A stretch of 64,000 nt of DNA from Cynocephalus volans (GCF_027409185.1 NC_084464.1:44801095-44865094), one strand, 5' to 3'; shown: positions 43,163-55,045, numbered from the stretch's first letter. Notes: generated by a model not told the origin, from the sequence alone. A program made the numbers and translations.

Positions 43163-44660
43163 GTACTTGCTGCTCTTGGAGGGCCCAGCTTAGGTGAATG
43201 ACCCCCATGGAGTTTTCCCTGGTTGGTCTACTGCCTAGGAAAGGCTTTGGGAATCTGATATTACCCAGGGGAGGAGGAGATCAGTGTGTAAGTCTGTTGG
43301 GGACAACGGTACCTGGTGGTCTGGAATGATATTAGAGGGACAAGGCTCTCAGAGAGAGTCATCATGATTGTATTTCAACATCAAACATTTAAAATGGGAA
43401 ATTATGGTTAGTCTGGAATGTCCAGGATCCCAAGATCACGTTGCAGAGTCAGTGCTAGAGGCCCCGTCTGCAGAACCAGCAGGAGCCCCCATCCCTTGAA
43501 TAGCAATGGCCTGAGGAGCAGAGAAGTGTAAAGAGGACAAGCTGTGGTTACCGGCCAACAGGATCCCTGCTGCAGCTGACTGTCCCTCACTCCACAACCT
43601 GATCACACCACACGAGGACAGGGCCAGAGAGGAAGTAAGAAACAGGAAACGGCCTCCTCCCTGTGCAGTCCCTTGTAGCTATTTTAATATTATGACTTCT
43701 AGGTTCCTGTATCAAATCCTCACAGCACCTCTTAATTTCTAGTTTCAATTTACCACCAAGACCACATGAAATAGAATTGTGATGTTTATGTCAAACTCCC
43801 CCACTTCCCTGTCTCCATCTCTAAAGCCATCTCCACTTCTTCCTGACGATCTGGTTCTCTCGTGCTACTTCCCCAATTTCCAGGGGTAATAGCATTGGAA
43901 ACTCCTAAATTCATCTGCTCAAATTCCATCCTATTGGATACATTTCTCACATCGAGGGAAGGGGAAATTTTTCTGACATTTATCGCTTACAGCGGCAGAG
44001 AATTGGACAAGAACAGCTCAGCTGTGGAGCTTATGCCTGCAGACAAGAAAGGAAATGGAGAAGCTTGAGACTTAGAGGGCAGGAGGGGGCTGTGGAAGCA
44101 GCCGGGGAGATGGGGCGATGCCCCACAGGAGGGAGAGGCGAGATGGTGCAGGGCGGGCATGGGAGCAGCTATTCTGGAAAGGAAGGGGCAGTGGTGGACA
44201 TTCATATGAACACACTGGAAATCAGGCTTGGAGCTCCTGTGGGGTGAATAGTGAGCAGAGTGGTGGTGGGAGGGGTGGAGGTGAGGTGGAGAGGCCAGCG
44301 GGTTCCGATTAGTAAGAGGAATGAGTTGAGGATTCTTCAGTGTGGGAGGGAGAGAGCAGGCGCAGAGCTCTCTGCACAGTTTAGATGCCAGGGAGCTCAT
44401 TGCTTTGTGAAATGTGGAGCCAGGAAACATAGTGCAAACAGGCTGGGCACATTCCATCATTTCCTTCTTATGCCTCCAACTCCTCAGGGTTTCTTCCACT
44501 GATGGAGAAGAAAAGAGGTCAAGAAAGGAGAATAAAAAGAACCACAGTGACTCCATCTTTTTTAACTTAATTGACTTGTTTTCTTCTAGACCAAGAAGCT
44601 GACCCTTCATTAGAGTTTACGACTTGACAAACAGACTCTTTTCATGGAAGTTTGTTATCA
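43163..44660 (+). pseudogene. DPB-type intron 1 relic
   Basis: Colinear with DPB1 30144-31560, for example 'ttggagggcccagctta' at 43178 against 'ctggagggcctggctca' at 30165, and 'ttttccaggggtaa' type text at 43875 and 31017. No exon is present; open frames here (up to 207 codons on the minus strand) are non-coding by this alignment. Confidence 0.75.
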
Positions 44661-44669
44661 CCAAACATA

Positions 44670-45075
44670 TTAGTCTGTTTTTGTTGCTTATAACAAAATA
44701 CCTGAAATGGGAATTTATAAAGAAACAGTATTGCTTACAGTTCGGAGGCTGGCGAGTCCAAAGTCCAGGGAACACTTACGGCAAGGGCTTTCTTTGGTGG
44801 TCACTTTACAGCAATGCAGGGTGTCACATGGCAAGAATGGTGGGGGGAGAGATAGCTCCTCATGCGCTGTCCTTATAAAGCCCTCAGAACCACGCCCACG
44901 GCCACCCTCACACCATTTACTAGGGCATGGTCCTTACAATCTAATCACCTCTTCAAGGCCTCACCTTTCAATTACCGTAGCTGGGTTTCCCACCCTCTTA
45001 ACACTGTCACAGTAGGTAGCACCAAGCCTCCAACACATTAAACTTTGGGGGGACACAATTCAATCCATAATATCA
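44670..45075 (-). mobile_element. MaLR-type LTR
   Basis: Inverted: 'tattagtctgtttttgttgc' to 'caatccataatatca'. Same family as 11893. It cuts the decayed DPB copy. Confidence 0.85.
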
Positions 45076-45383
45076 GGAAACCTATTGTGTAGATAAGCAC
45101 AGGTAACACTGTTTAGAGAAATCCTGGGAAGACAGGATGTGTCAACCTGTTAAACATATGAAAATTACTTATGAATTAAACAGCTTGGATTAGAATAGCC
45201 AAGAATACTGTAAAAGGCCCGAGAAACCATTTGTTCAAAATGTCATAGTCAGTTATCCATTCCTTCTTCACACAATGTTCGGAATTTGTTTTACTGCTTA
45301 GAATTTCCTGAACTTACACTATAAAACTTGCTCACTTTTTCTGCTTGTTGGGCAGACTGACTTCTCACATTGAGAGGTGATCT

Positions 45384-45865
45384 TGTGAGAAATGTCCTCA
45401 CCTGTCCAATGCCAAAGGATGGACTCGGAGACACGAGGTGTGGCAAAGCGATACTTTAATGGCAGTCTTGCAAGATCGGGTGTCTGCTGGGCAGGCACGC
45501 CAGAAATGGTTAGTTGAGCAATTTATTCCCTAGTGCACAAGTTCCTCCCCCAGTTCCTCACTGGCTGAGTACTATGGGGCACACAATCTTCCTGGACATC
45601 ACCTAAGTTTTGTTACTTCCTTATAAGGCATTTATTGTCCCCTTCCCTCTGGTGGGAAGGGGTGGGCCCAGGACAAGCCTGTGAAAAAGGCCGCCAGGAG
45701 TCCTGAGGAGGAAGAAGAACCAGGAAGTAAAAGAACAAGGTGACCAGCCACCACCTTGAGAAGTCACCCTCGGGAAAGTGGACTGTCAGGTATCACACCG
45801 CAAGATAGTCAAGCAACTCTTGTTAAGCTGTTCTGGAAAATGAATCACTTAGGATATTTTCCCAC
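45384..45865 (-). mobile_element. Solo LTR of a gamma-type (ERV1-like) endogenous retrovirus
   Basis: 482 bp bounded by TGTG...CACA. On the minus strand it begins TGTGGGAAAATAT and ends CATTTCTCACA. AATAAA-type signals occur ('gacaataaatgcc'). The flanking 4-mers 'atct' and 'gtct' differ at one base, consistent with a 4-bp duplication. No internal genes remain. Confidence 0.75.
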
Positions 45866-46255
45866 AGTCTTCCCCATTTGCAAATCTAAATAAAAGCCAC
45901 ACTTAAATTTCCTCACAGAATGAAGTCCTTTGCTTTAACGCACCTTCCAACACTGAAAAAGGAGAAAGGAGCAAAAAGGGAAGGGATGGCTTAAAGGAGT
46001 GAAGCTGAAATTGTTGAGAAAACACTAGTGACCTTTGGAACATGGCTAAAGGAAACATTCAGCTCAAGGGTGCAACAGATTTGTAGCTCTCTGGAAAAAT
46101 CCATTGTTCAGGGCATTCACCGTCCCAGTATTGAAACCCTGGGCCTCCACCCTATCACCCCAATAGCAGCAGAAGAGGCCTGAGGGGTTGTGTTTTTGTT
46201 CACTCCTTTTCTTACATCTCTTAATGAAAGAAGAAGTGGAAAGAAACAGACTATC

Positions 46256-46423
46256 GGGCCGGCCCATGGCTCACTCGGGAGAGTGTGGTGCTGATAACAC
46301 CAAGGCCACAGGTTCAGATCCCGTATAGGGATGGCCGGTTCACTCACTGGGTGAGCGTGGTGCTGACAACACCAAGTCAAGGGTTAAGATCCCCTTACCG
46401 GTCATCCTTAAAAAAAAAAAAAA
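46256..46423 (+). mobile_element. tRNA-Ile-derived SINE, dimer
   Basis: The clearest dimer in the window: unit 1 'gggccggcccatggctcact' and unit 2 'gatggccggttcactcactg', ending 'cccttaccggtcatcc' and A13. There is no tRNA-unrelated body between the units and the tail. Confidence 0.93.
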
Positions 46424-46636
46424 GTCACATCCATTATGGATGTGAGAACCACATCCATTACTCCATGAATGAATTGATCCATTTACCAGGGCACAGTCCT
46501 CACAGTCTAATTACCTCCCAAAGGCCCCAGCTTTCAATTACTGTAATAAGACTTCCCACCCTTTTAATACTGTTATGGTGGATATTGTTTCCAATACATG
46601 AACCTTTGAGAGATACATTTGACCCATAGCACTATC
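46424..46636 (-). mobile_element. MaLR-type LTR, partial
   Basis: Inverted 5' half of the same LTR family ('ttaccagggcacagtcctca', 'ctaattacctcccaaaggcc', ending 'gacccatagca'). The SINE at 46256 lies at its broken end. Confidence 0.75.
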
Positions 46637-46644
46637 TCAAACAT

Positions 46645-47500
46645 TACATGTCTCTTGGAACAAGCACTTCTGATATTTCTGTTGTCCAGCAACCTCCAAC
46701 CTTCAAAAAGGACATTACAACTGAATTGTGCCTCTGACACCAGTTTCTGAGTCTCTGCATTTTAATTCAATGTTCTTTCTCTTTCTCAAGTTCTCCAGTC
46801 TATAGAGTGTTCTTTCCTGAGGAACGTAAATCACCTAGATATGATGTTATTGTCTGCCTTTCTTCTTGAGAGGGAGGAAAGGGTCATATGGCCATGTTTA
46901 TCTTGAAGGCTTTGGTGACCATTGGGACTGGTGAATAGCCTGGGGTTAAGTCACTGTTGCTTTAGCCAGGCATGGAGAAATAAACTTCTTGATTGTGATC
47001 AATTCTCCTTAACTCTCCTTATTGACTAGAAGTCCAACTGATAGAGAACCTCCTAGAATTTGCTTTATTTCATTGTAGATGCCCAAATTTATGTTATGCC
47101 AACACCAGCAAGGAGTGGGACCATCACTCCTAGTAATCCCAGATAGTTACTGAGCCTGGCTTTCGCTGCTGAAAGATATATAGGACTGATAAACCATGTC
47201 AATTATTAAGAATATATTTTCCAAATATAAAAGTCAACATAAGATCCCAGTTTGTATTATTATTTGCATCGTTTCAGAGACAGACTTATCCCATAATTCT
47301 GTGTTCACCTGATCACCCCAACTCCCTCCCTTGTGAGTAATGTAATGGGAAGTACACCCCCAGTTTCAAAAGTCAAAGACTGGGTATATCAGCTTTTTCA
47401 GACATAGGCCCGCTTTTAGAATACAGCATGTTTCTATAATGATTTTTATAAATCATTTTAATTGATGTCTGAGACCAAGACAGAAGAAGTCTTATTTGCT
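46645..47500 (+). pseudogene. DPB2-like: DPB-type 3' UTR and 3' flank relic
   Basis: Similar in order to DPB1 38110-39060: 'tcttggaacaagcactt' against 'ccttggaacaagtattt', 'atgttattgtctgcctttct' against 'atgttactgtctgttttctt', 'ccatcactcctagtaat' against 'ccatcactcctagtcat', and 'catgtttctataatga' near 47430. With the exon 1 relic 3.6 kb upstream, this closes the decayed gene and implies loss of exons 2-5. Confidence 0.65.
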
Positions 47501-47739
47501 CCAGTCATTTCATGGGTGTGCCACCAAAGTCCAAATTTTATATAATAGTACTCAAGAAAACTTCTAATTGTTATAATACTCATAGATTAATATCAATTTT
47601 CAAAAATAGCAGGGCCTTAACCAAGCTTAAAGGGTTTTCTTTTCCTAACTGAAGAAGTTGGATGTGACTACCAGAAATCATTTTGATGAAATCTGTCCAT
47701 AAATTATGATAAGTCAGGTTTTGGTGAGTTTGTACATTA

Positions 47740-48060
47740 CTAGATAAAATACCAAATAGGGGACTGTGTTGGGGATCCCCAAGACCTCACCAGGTTAGAT
47801 GATTCACGAGGAGGAGTCACAGGACTCAGCAGATAGTCATACTCACTGCTATGATTTATTACAGTAAAAAGATACAAAGCGAAATTAGCAAAGGGAAAAG
47901 GCACATGGAGGCAAGTGACAAAGTCTAGGAGAAACCAGACACAGGCTTCCAAGGACCCTCTTCCATCAGAGTCACACAGGACACGCTCAATTCCTCCAAC
48001 AACAAGTTGTGATGACATGTAGAATATTGTCTACCAGAAAAACTCCTAAGAGACTCAACA
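47740..48060 (-). mobile_element. LTR-like sequence, family not named
   Basis: 'tgctatgatttattacagta' and 'agggaaaaggcacatggagg' resemble the R-U5-like part of mammalian ERV LTRs in reverse, comparable to 42450-42540. Diverged; ends not defined. Confidence 0.5.
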
Positions 48061-48081
48061 CTAGGGGTTTTTACTGGGGCT

Positions 48082-48608
48082 TGTGTTAGTCAGAATTTTT
48101 CAGAGAAACGGAACCAATAGATATATATACTGCAAGTAGACATATGAGAGGGTATTTATTATGGGGATTTGCTCACTTGATAATGGAGGCTGAGACAACT
48201 CAGTATACACCATCTGCAAGCGGGTGAGCCGGGGAAACCAGTAGCGTGACTCAGTCCAAGTCCGAAAGCCTGAGAACCTGGGGGGCCACTGGTACGAGTC
48301 CCAGAGTCCAAAGTCCAGAGAACCTGGAGCTCTGATGTTTAAGGGCAGGAGAAGATGGGTGTTCCAGCTCCAGAAGAGAAAGAGAGGGAATTTTTCTTTC
48401 CTCTGCCTTTTTGTTCTATCTGGGCCCTCAGCTGATCAGACGGTACCCACCCACACTGGAGGAGGGAGGATTTTCCTTACTCAGTCCACAGATTCAAATG
48501 CCAGTCTCTTCCAGAAACACCATCACAGACATATCCAGAAATAATGCTTTACCAGCAATCTAGGTATCCCTTAATCCAGTCAATTTGATGCCTAAAATTA
48601 ATCATCAC
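48082..48608. repeat. Interspersed repeat, family not named
   Basis: It opens 'tgttagtcagaatttttcag', then 'gaaacggaaccaatagatat', and ends 'aaattaatcatcacg', a repeat common in mammalian genomes. The ends and order are intact, so it is a near full-length copy. I cannot give the family name safely. Confidence 0.7.
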
Positions 48609-50960
48609 GTAGTACACACCAAAGTTCCAGACTCCCAGAAGGAAAGCAGGTGTTCAGCATAAACCATAGTTTGTTCAGACAGTTTAGACATAGTGAGCCA
48701 TTCTTATCAGTGCTGGGAATGGGGAAAACCCTCCTGAAATTCAAGTTCGCAGATGCCAGCCAGGGCCAACATTATAAGCTGGCGTTTCAAATGACAGCAA
48801 TAAGTTCTGATATGTTAACTCCTCTGCACAGGAGCAAACCATCCATTTTGTTGACAATTTTCAAAATAATGTGATTGTCCATTTTTATCAAAGAAAGTCG
48901 TACATTGATACAGAAGACTCTCTTAAATCCTACTTTTCTGGAAACAGTGGTAATTACAGAAGACATAGGGCTAAATTCATAACATTATTTTTTACTCTGA
49001 AATTATTATTACAAATATCTTATGAATCCTGTTGGTACTTAAGCAGGTTTTAAAAAGCTAAAGTTACAAACCAAGAATACAGATAAAAGTGTTCAGTGAA
49101 ATTTTTAATTTTTGCTGCATGTGATGAGAAATTACACAAACTTTCTATCCTGTGATATTTCTTTTTGTGTGTGTGTGTAATAATGAATATGCAAAATAAA
49201 AGTAAAGAAAAAGTAAGCCCGCACCCCCACCCCCACCCCGACCCGGTCCCAGAGAGTCCCACAGCCTCCATTCCTGTGATATTTCTTGTAGAGACTAGGG
49301 GCAGCCCATTTCTCAGTGCCCCAGATGAAAAAAAGAAATTATAATTTGATATATCCACTGTCAATCATCTAGGTAGAAATGAGGGGGACAGTCTACTTTG
49401 TCCCCAAAGAACTTCACATCCAAGGGGTTTGGCTGTGAATGAGCCTCTCATTGCCTGCATTGCCTGACAGAAGCTTCACTAGTTGGGATCTTGAGAAGAA
49501 AGAAACACACAAACAAGCAAACCTCATTAGCAGAGGGCAGAGAATCCAGTGTTTATAAGTCCTAATGATTAATTTAATATTATCTTGAGTCATAATTAAA
49601 GGACTAAGTTTAACAACGATTTTGACTGACATCACAACGCTGGTTGAAATAGGAAGGAATTGGACACATCACTAACAGACATGTAGACGGGATATCTGAA
49701 TAAATTCTGATCCACGATTACCAGGGAATACTGCACAGTTCCTGAGGTGGGGGGTGGTGGGTCTATGTGTACCCACATGGAAAGGTATCAAGGAACCATT
49801 TAGGTGAAAAGCACATTGACAGTCTGTCTGCCTTGAGGAGCTCATTTTTACAAACTACATCTATAGACATAAGCATGCATATACACATGTATGTAAATGA
49901 ACATGTGCATGAGAATGAGACAGACAGCCTGACAGAGACAGAGAGACTAATGAGAGAGACAGAGCCCGAGAGATGTGACCAAACCACTAACAGTGATCAG
50001 CCCTAGTGGGTGGGACTTTCAAGTCATTTATCTCTCCTGTAGGTAATATTTAAACATTTTTATAAGGTGCATATTTTTATAATTATAAAGAGATTAACAT
50101 CATATTAAATACTATCCATTTATCACTCACCTATCAGATAAAGTGCATTACCTAGTTTTTATATTAAAGGTGTTTATTACAAAGACAAAAGATATTTATA
50201 GTGAAATAAAGACTTCAGTACCAATAAAGAATAAAATAAAGAACATAGTCCTTCCACCCAGAAATAAATAAATAAATAATATTTTGGCTGATATCTGACT
50301 TTAGAGTCCTAAACTTTTCACCCTCTGCTTTATGAAAAGAACCGATAGATTAATCTAGAGTTTGACAAGGAGAAGAAGGCCTCCGTGATCTTCTGTTTGG
50401 CCAAGAATTCTGTTATGGCGTCCTCAGGGTACAGCCATGCAGCTGTGAGACAACTCCAAATTCTCACCATTGAGTCAAGTTGTGAAGCTCACCTTCTTGC
50501 GGTAGAAGATTGTTACATGGAAACATGGCAGGTAAATAATATACCTACCCTTTTTCCTTTCCCTTTTTACTGGACAGTTGCAGAGAATAAAAACTGTAGG
50601 TTGTTTTTAAATGTCATGAGAAACATTCTAAAGTTTTTGAGAAAAAGGCCAGATGAATCATTGCAAAGAACCTGAATTTAAGATGAATCTAACTTTAGAG
50701 AATATGAAATTATCTCCACCTAGTGGTCAACATTGGAATCCAGACTTGGAACAAGAAATAAGGGAATTTGTCAACAACTTGGGAATTCTCCAACATTCAT
50801 TACAAAAAAGTTATAGAAAAACGGAGGTATGCAAAAAGACATGAATAAAAATAAATATGACCAAACAGATAGGCTTGGCAGCACCTAGACTCCTGTGGTT
50901 TGGCTATGCTTTTAACAGCAGCTGTGAAAATATGCTAAGCGTTGCTATGTTGCCAAACTG
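48609..50960. other. Intergenic DNA, no gene seen
   Basis: It contains a C-rich run (about 49218-49247), a short (GT)n at 49157 and scattered AT-rich tracts. Frames at 50385-50675 and 50653-50844 are open but match nothing and overlap in different frames. Confidence 0.45.
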
Positions 50961-50982
50961 CTCTAATTTTATATATATATAC

Positions 50983-51220
50983 TTTTTTTTTTTTTTTTTG
51001 GTCTCTGCTGGTGCCTCTCTTTGTCAATGCAATTGAGAGTCTGGCGTGCCATCTGCACAGTGGCTGTGACTGCTGCTATAGAGACTAGCTTATTTTGCAG
51101 CAGCCATGGCAATTGTTGTGCCATGGCGGGCTACCCGCGTGACAATGATGTTTTTGCTGTGCTCTTTACCTGGTTGCAGCTGGGTTTGGCTTCCCCCGGC
51201 TCCACACCTCAGGGCTCCGG
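50983..51220 (-). mobile_element. Short copy of the VNTR-element family
   Basis: Minus strand: 5' end CCGGAGCC at 51220, as in the element at 19617. The body aligns with 20215-20404 of that element ('agcacagcaaaaacatca' against 'agcatgccaaaaacagca'; 'gtgcagatgg' against 'atgcagatgg'; 'gcattgacaaagagaggcac' against 'gcattgacacaagaagagtc'). It ends in CAGAGACC followed directly by the A17 tail (T run 50983-50999). It has none of the repeat array and none of the L1-like 3' part. Flanks 'taattttat' and 'taattatat' may be an imperfect duplication. Confidence 0.75.
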
Positions 51221-51254
51221 TAATTATATTTTTAAAAAATTGATTTTTTTTTTA

Positions 51255-51510
51255 AATGGTAACATCAGAGGATACAAAATTTCAGAAAGACAAGAGGAAT
51301 AAGTTTGTGACATCTATTGTGCAATATGGCAACTATAGTTAATGACAACGTATTGAATACTTGAAAGTAGCTAAGAGAATAGGTCTTAAGTGTTCTCACC
51401 ACACAAAATATATTAATTAGCTTGTTTATCCATTAAACAATGTACACATAAATCACGAACACCACAAATATGTACAATTTTTATTTGTCAAGTTAAAAAA
51501 GAAAAGAAAA
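51255..51510 (+). mobile_element. L1 3'-end fragment
   Basis: 'gcaatatggcaactatagtt', 'cacaaatatgtacaattttt' and 'atttgtcaagttaaaaaa' form the plus-strand L1 3' UTR end, counterpart of the inverted block at 25345. Confidence 0.85.
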
Positions 51511-51587
51511 AAAGAATTAAACAAATATATCCATTTTTGTTGCGCAGGTGTATGAGAAAGTAATCAATAAAAGACTTCTAAAATCGG

Positions 51588-51680
51588 ACTGGCCGGTTAG
51601 AGCGCAGTGCTGATAACACCAAAGTCAAGGTTTCGGATCCCCTTACTGCCAACCGCCAAAAAAGAAAGAAAAGGAAAACA
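51588..51680 (+). mobile_element. tRNA-Ile-derived SINE, monomer with internal deletion
   Basis: 'ggactggccggttagagcgc' lacks the 'agctcagttgg' part of the A-box arm, then 'gataacaccaaagtcaagg' and an A-rich tail. Flanked by related 'aaaagacttctaaaat' and 'aaaagagactttaaaat'. Confidence 0.85.
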
Positions 51681-51824
51681 AAAGAGACTTTAAAATATAT
51701 TGTTTAAAAAGTACAAACAGAAGGCAAGCCTTCAATATCCACTTTGGAAAGAAGAATGTGCACATAAGTAGAGAGTCCTGGTGTGTGTAAAGAAGGTGTG
51801 ATCATCAAAGACCACCCCGAGCAG

Positions 51825-52320
51825 CGCTGTCCAGCAGAAGTTTCTGCTCCCATGGGAATGTTCTCTATCTAGCTGTCCAATTGAGTTGCCCCTAGCCACA
51901 GGTGGCTCCTGAGCACTTAAATGCTAGTGGCTGGTGCAGCCAAGGGGCTGAAGTTTTTATTTAATTTCATTATAAATTATTTAAATTTATCAAAATCATA
52001 TACAAGAAAAAGTCTCTTTCCCACCTCTTATACCACAGCCACCCAGTTCCTAAAATTACCAGAGATATTTCATGCATATAAAATTACATATGTATATATA
52101 GTCCTCCTTTTCCCTGAATGGTAACTTACCATACACTTCCTTCTGCCCCCTGGATGCCAGCGTTTGGTGTATATTGATGCATGCCTACACAGACTGTACA
52201 GTGTATCCTCAGGAAGTGTCACAATAAAATGCTCTGCTTAAAGAAAAAAAAATCATTTAAATTTAAATTATTATAGCCACACGTGACTAGTGGCTACCAT
52301 ACTAGACAGTCAGAGTAGAG
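51825..52320. mobile_element. Non-autonomous DNA transposon relic, interrupted
   Basis: The ends 'agcgctgtcc' (51831) and 'tactagacagt' (52301) are imperfect inverted repeats, and the interior has 'gtggct' text and AT-rich arms as in the copy at 54225. I class it as hAT-like by appearance only. A retroposed piece (51990-52254) splits it. Confidence 0.55.
51990..52254 (+). mobile_element. Poly(A)-tailed retroposed segment, source unknown
   Basis: A perfect 11-bp target duplication, 'atttaaattta', lies at 51979-51989 and 52255-52265. 'acaataaaatgctctgctta' carries an AATAAA 22 bases before A-rich sequence, so it is a reverse-transcribed RNA 3' end. The middle resembles a common mammalian repeat ('accagagatatttcatgcat'). 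Confidence 0.75.
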
Positions 52321-54210
52321 TTAAGAATCTCTGTCTTTAGAAAGGTAGGCCCCCTCTGAGTAGCTTTTAATGAATGCAGAACCATCTGCAAGAGAAAGTG
52401 CTAGAGAATTGAAAAAATGAAAAAGAATTTGAGAAACCAGGAAGCATGGAGATAAAGTGTCTGGTTATGGCTCATTAGATTTGGAGATATCAGAATCCCA
52501 AAACCATAATAGACCCCCTAGCAAGTTAATAAAATTACAAAAGAAGGTTACGGAAGGATCAAAAGCAGTCCAGTTCTAGCAGATACAGAAGCTACAGCCA
52601 TAGAAATAATCTTGGCACACCCTCAACTCGTGCAGTTTAAAAATGCTGGGAGTCAGGCCAAAGGAGAAGACCAGGACAAAGAGCTTGTAAACTTTAAGAA
52701 CACATTTCTCTAAGTACATGCAGAAAGGGGGCATTTCAACACCTCCTTTGGTTCATTCTCTGAATTTAAGGAGCTTTGCCCTAAAGCCAGATCCTCACAG
52801 GACAGGATGAATAGCCCCAATGTCCTCCTCTCCAGATATGTTATGACGTTAGTGTCTGGAGACACTCTACACTCTAGTTAGAATGTTTTGAACAAAGAAC
52901 AATATTTAAGAACTCTTGAAACTTTGGGATATAGGATCAATGGCAACTTTCAATCAGGAAACCCTAATCTACTAAGAAGGGCTATTTTGAATATTGGGGT
53001 ATGTGGAGGAGAAAGGATCTAAGTTGGTAGATGGTGAAGACATTAATGGGGGATCAAGAGAACGGAGAAAGTTTCTATGGTGATTTCATCTGCCCTGGGT
53101 ATGTTATTTGAACTTACTATTGCAATTCTGGGAACTGGAAAAGCTCCTACTTAAATGAACCCCTGAAATTCCTCTTCCCCACAAAATAATGTAAACAAGA
53201 AACAGTGTCACGTACCTAGGAGGGTATATAAAATAACAATTATGGTAAAGTAGTTGGAGAAACTTGAGATAATCCCTCTGACCAATAGTACTCGTTAGCA
53301 ATTCATTTTGGTCAGTCAAAAGGTAGGTTGATCTTGGAAGTTAACTGTGAATTACAACAATATTAGGAATAATAGCTAATTCTGAAGTAGTATTTACTAA
53401 ATACAAGGGAGTGTTCTAAGCACTTTACATGTATTTAACTCATTTAGTTATAAAAAATATGTAAATTGTGTCCAGCACTGTACCTGATATCCTTTCCTTA
53501 ATAAAAGATCTTGCTAAATCAATCCTTGATTAAATCTGGCTGATGCATTTTTTCAATACCAATAAATTATTTTCACCACCAACAGTTTGCTTTCACTTGG
53601 CAGCCGCAACAAGTCACCTTTACTATATTGCCACAGTAAATTCTGCCACCCTGAGACATAATCCAATAAATAGAATGTAACAGATGACCTAAATCCAATT
53701 CAAATATTAAAATTGTTCATTACACTAATAACGTATTAACCAGGGATAACTTGAAAAAAATTGTGCCCATGAGGAACTTTTTAGGGTGATAGAAGTATTC
53801 TTTATCTTGCCTTTAGTGTAGTTACATGATAAATATGTTTGTCAAAACTCGTGGAACTGTACAGCTAAGAAGGATAAATTTTACTGTATATAAATTATCT
53901 CAGTAACCTGATTTTTTATAAATGCAACTGCACCCAAAAATTCTGTATTCTTTTATTGATTTTATGAGTAAAAGAAATGGATAAAACGTAAAAACAGCAA
54001 AAATAACAGTAAGACTTTTGGGGAGAAAAATTCTGCCTAAGACCAGGCGAAAGCCCTTGCCCTCAAGACCCTCTACCTGAAAAAGAAAAACAGAAATTAA
54101 CTAGCATGTTTGAATTCTGAAGACTGTATATCCCACATCTGTATTATACTTGGGTCTCTTCATCAATTACTAAAAATGAATCCAAAGTTATGTGGGTCTT
54201 TAAACAGCAA
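52321..54210. other. Intergenic DNA, little recognised
   Basis: 53385-53470 is MIR-like on the minus strand ('ttctaagcactttacatgta'). The rest shows no gene and no repeat I can name. Confidence 0.4.
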
Positions 54211-54224
54211 GATGCCTCTGAGCT

Positions 54225-54430
54225 CTGCTGTCTAATATGGTAGCCACTAGCTACATGTGGCTATTTAAATAACTAAAATTAAATAAAATTAAGAATCGAT
54301 TTTCTTGGGTATGCTAGCCACATTTCAAGTGCTCAATAGCCACGTGTGCTAGTGGCCACCATATTGGGTTGCACAGATGTAAAACATTTTCATCAGCACA
54401 GAAAATTCTGTTGTACGGCGCTGCCTTAGA
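54225..54430. mobile_element. Non-autonomous DNA transposon relic
   Basis: 'gctgtctaatatggtagcca' at the left and 'tggccaccatattggg...ggcgctgcc' at the right form long imperfect inverted arms. It belongs to the same family as 51825. Confidence 0.6.
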
Positions 54431-54439
54431 GGCCAAACA

Positions 54440-55045
54440 GGTATATAGATCACTGGAGTTTAGTGATATGTGTACTGAACACAAAATTATATGGCATGTG
54501 TCCCCTAGAATTCAACTGCCTGATATTTCTAACAATTAAGATCATCTTGGGATGATACATACTGTGACTACCCTGCTAGTGCCCTACCTAACGAGCCCTT
54601 CTCAGACACAGACACCTCCAAGGCAGACATTATACATATAGGTGACTAATGGTGGAGTAATGGAGGAGCGGTTTGCTACGGCATAGGCACAGCTCTCAGT
54701 GCCTATAACAGCCTCCAAAAGCTTCAAGAAATCCCTGATGGGAGGTTTACCAGCAAAACAACACAAATAGCCTATTTGTTTTTAGACTCTTGCTATAATG
54801 CTTTGCCTAGAGGTACTGGCCTCCAGGCCATCGCTAGTAGGTTGATTATGTTGAAATTCCCTCCCATCAGAGCAAAAAATATGTCCTTAAACAATAGGTC
54901 TTATGCAAACTATGGGACTGCTTTATGGTAAAATTATGGTTAAAAAATTGTGGTAAATAAATAAATTAAATTAAATTAAAAATTGTGGTAAAACCCTGCA
55001 GAATCCCCCATTTCCAGATATTACTCAAGAAATTGTTCATAAAGG
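54440..55045. other. Intergenic DNA, nothing recognised
   Basis: No gene. 54950-54985 is a short (TAAAT)n low-complexity tract. Confidence 0.4.

Noticed and set aside
43987-44610. A 207-codon minus-strand frame
   Set aside because: It lies in sequence that aligns with DPB1 intron 1; the counterpart at 31002-31681 is also open by chance, but the peptides are not conserved as proteins would be.
50385-50844. Two overlapping frames that looked like a retrocopy
   Set aside because: There is no tail, no target duplication, the frames disagree and I recognise no family.
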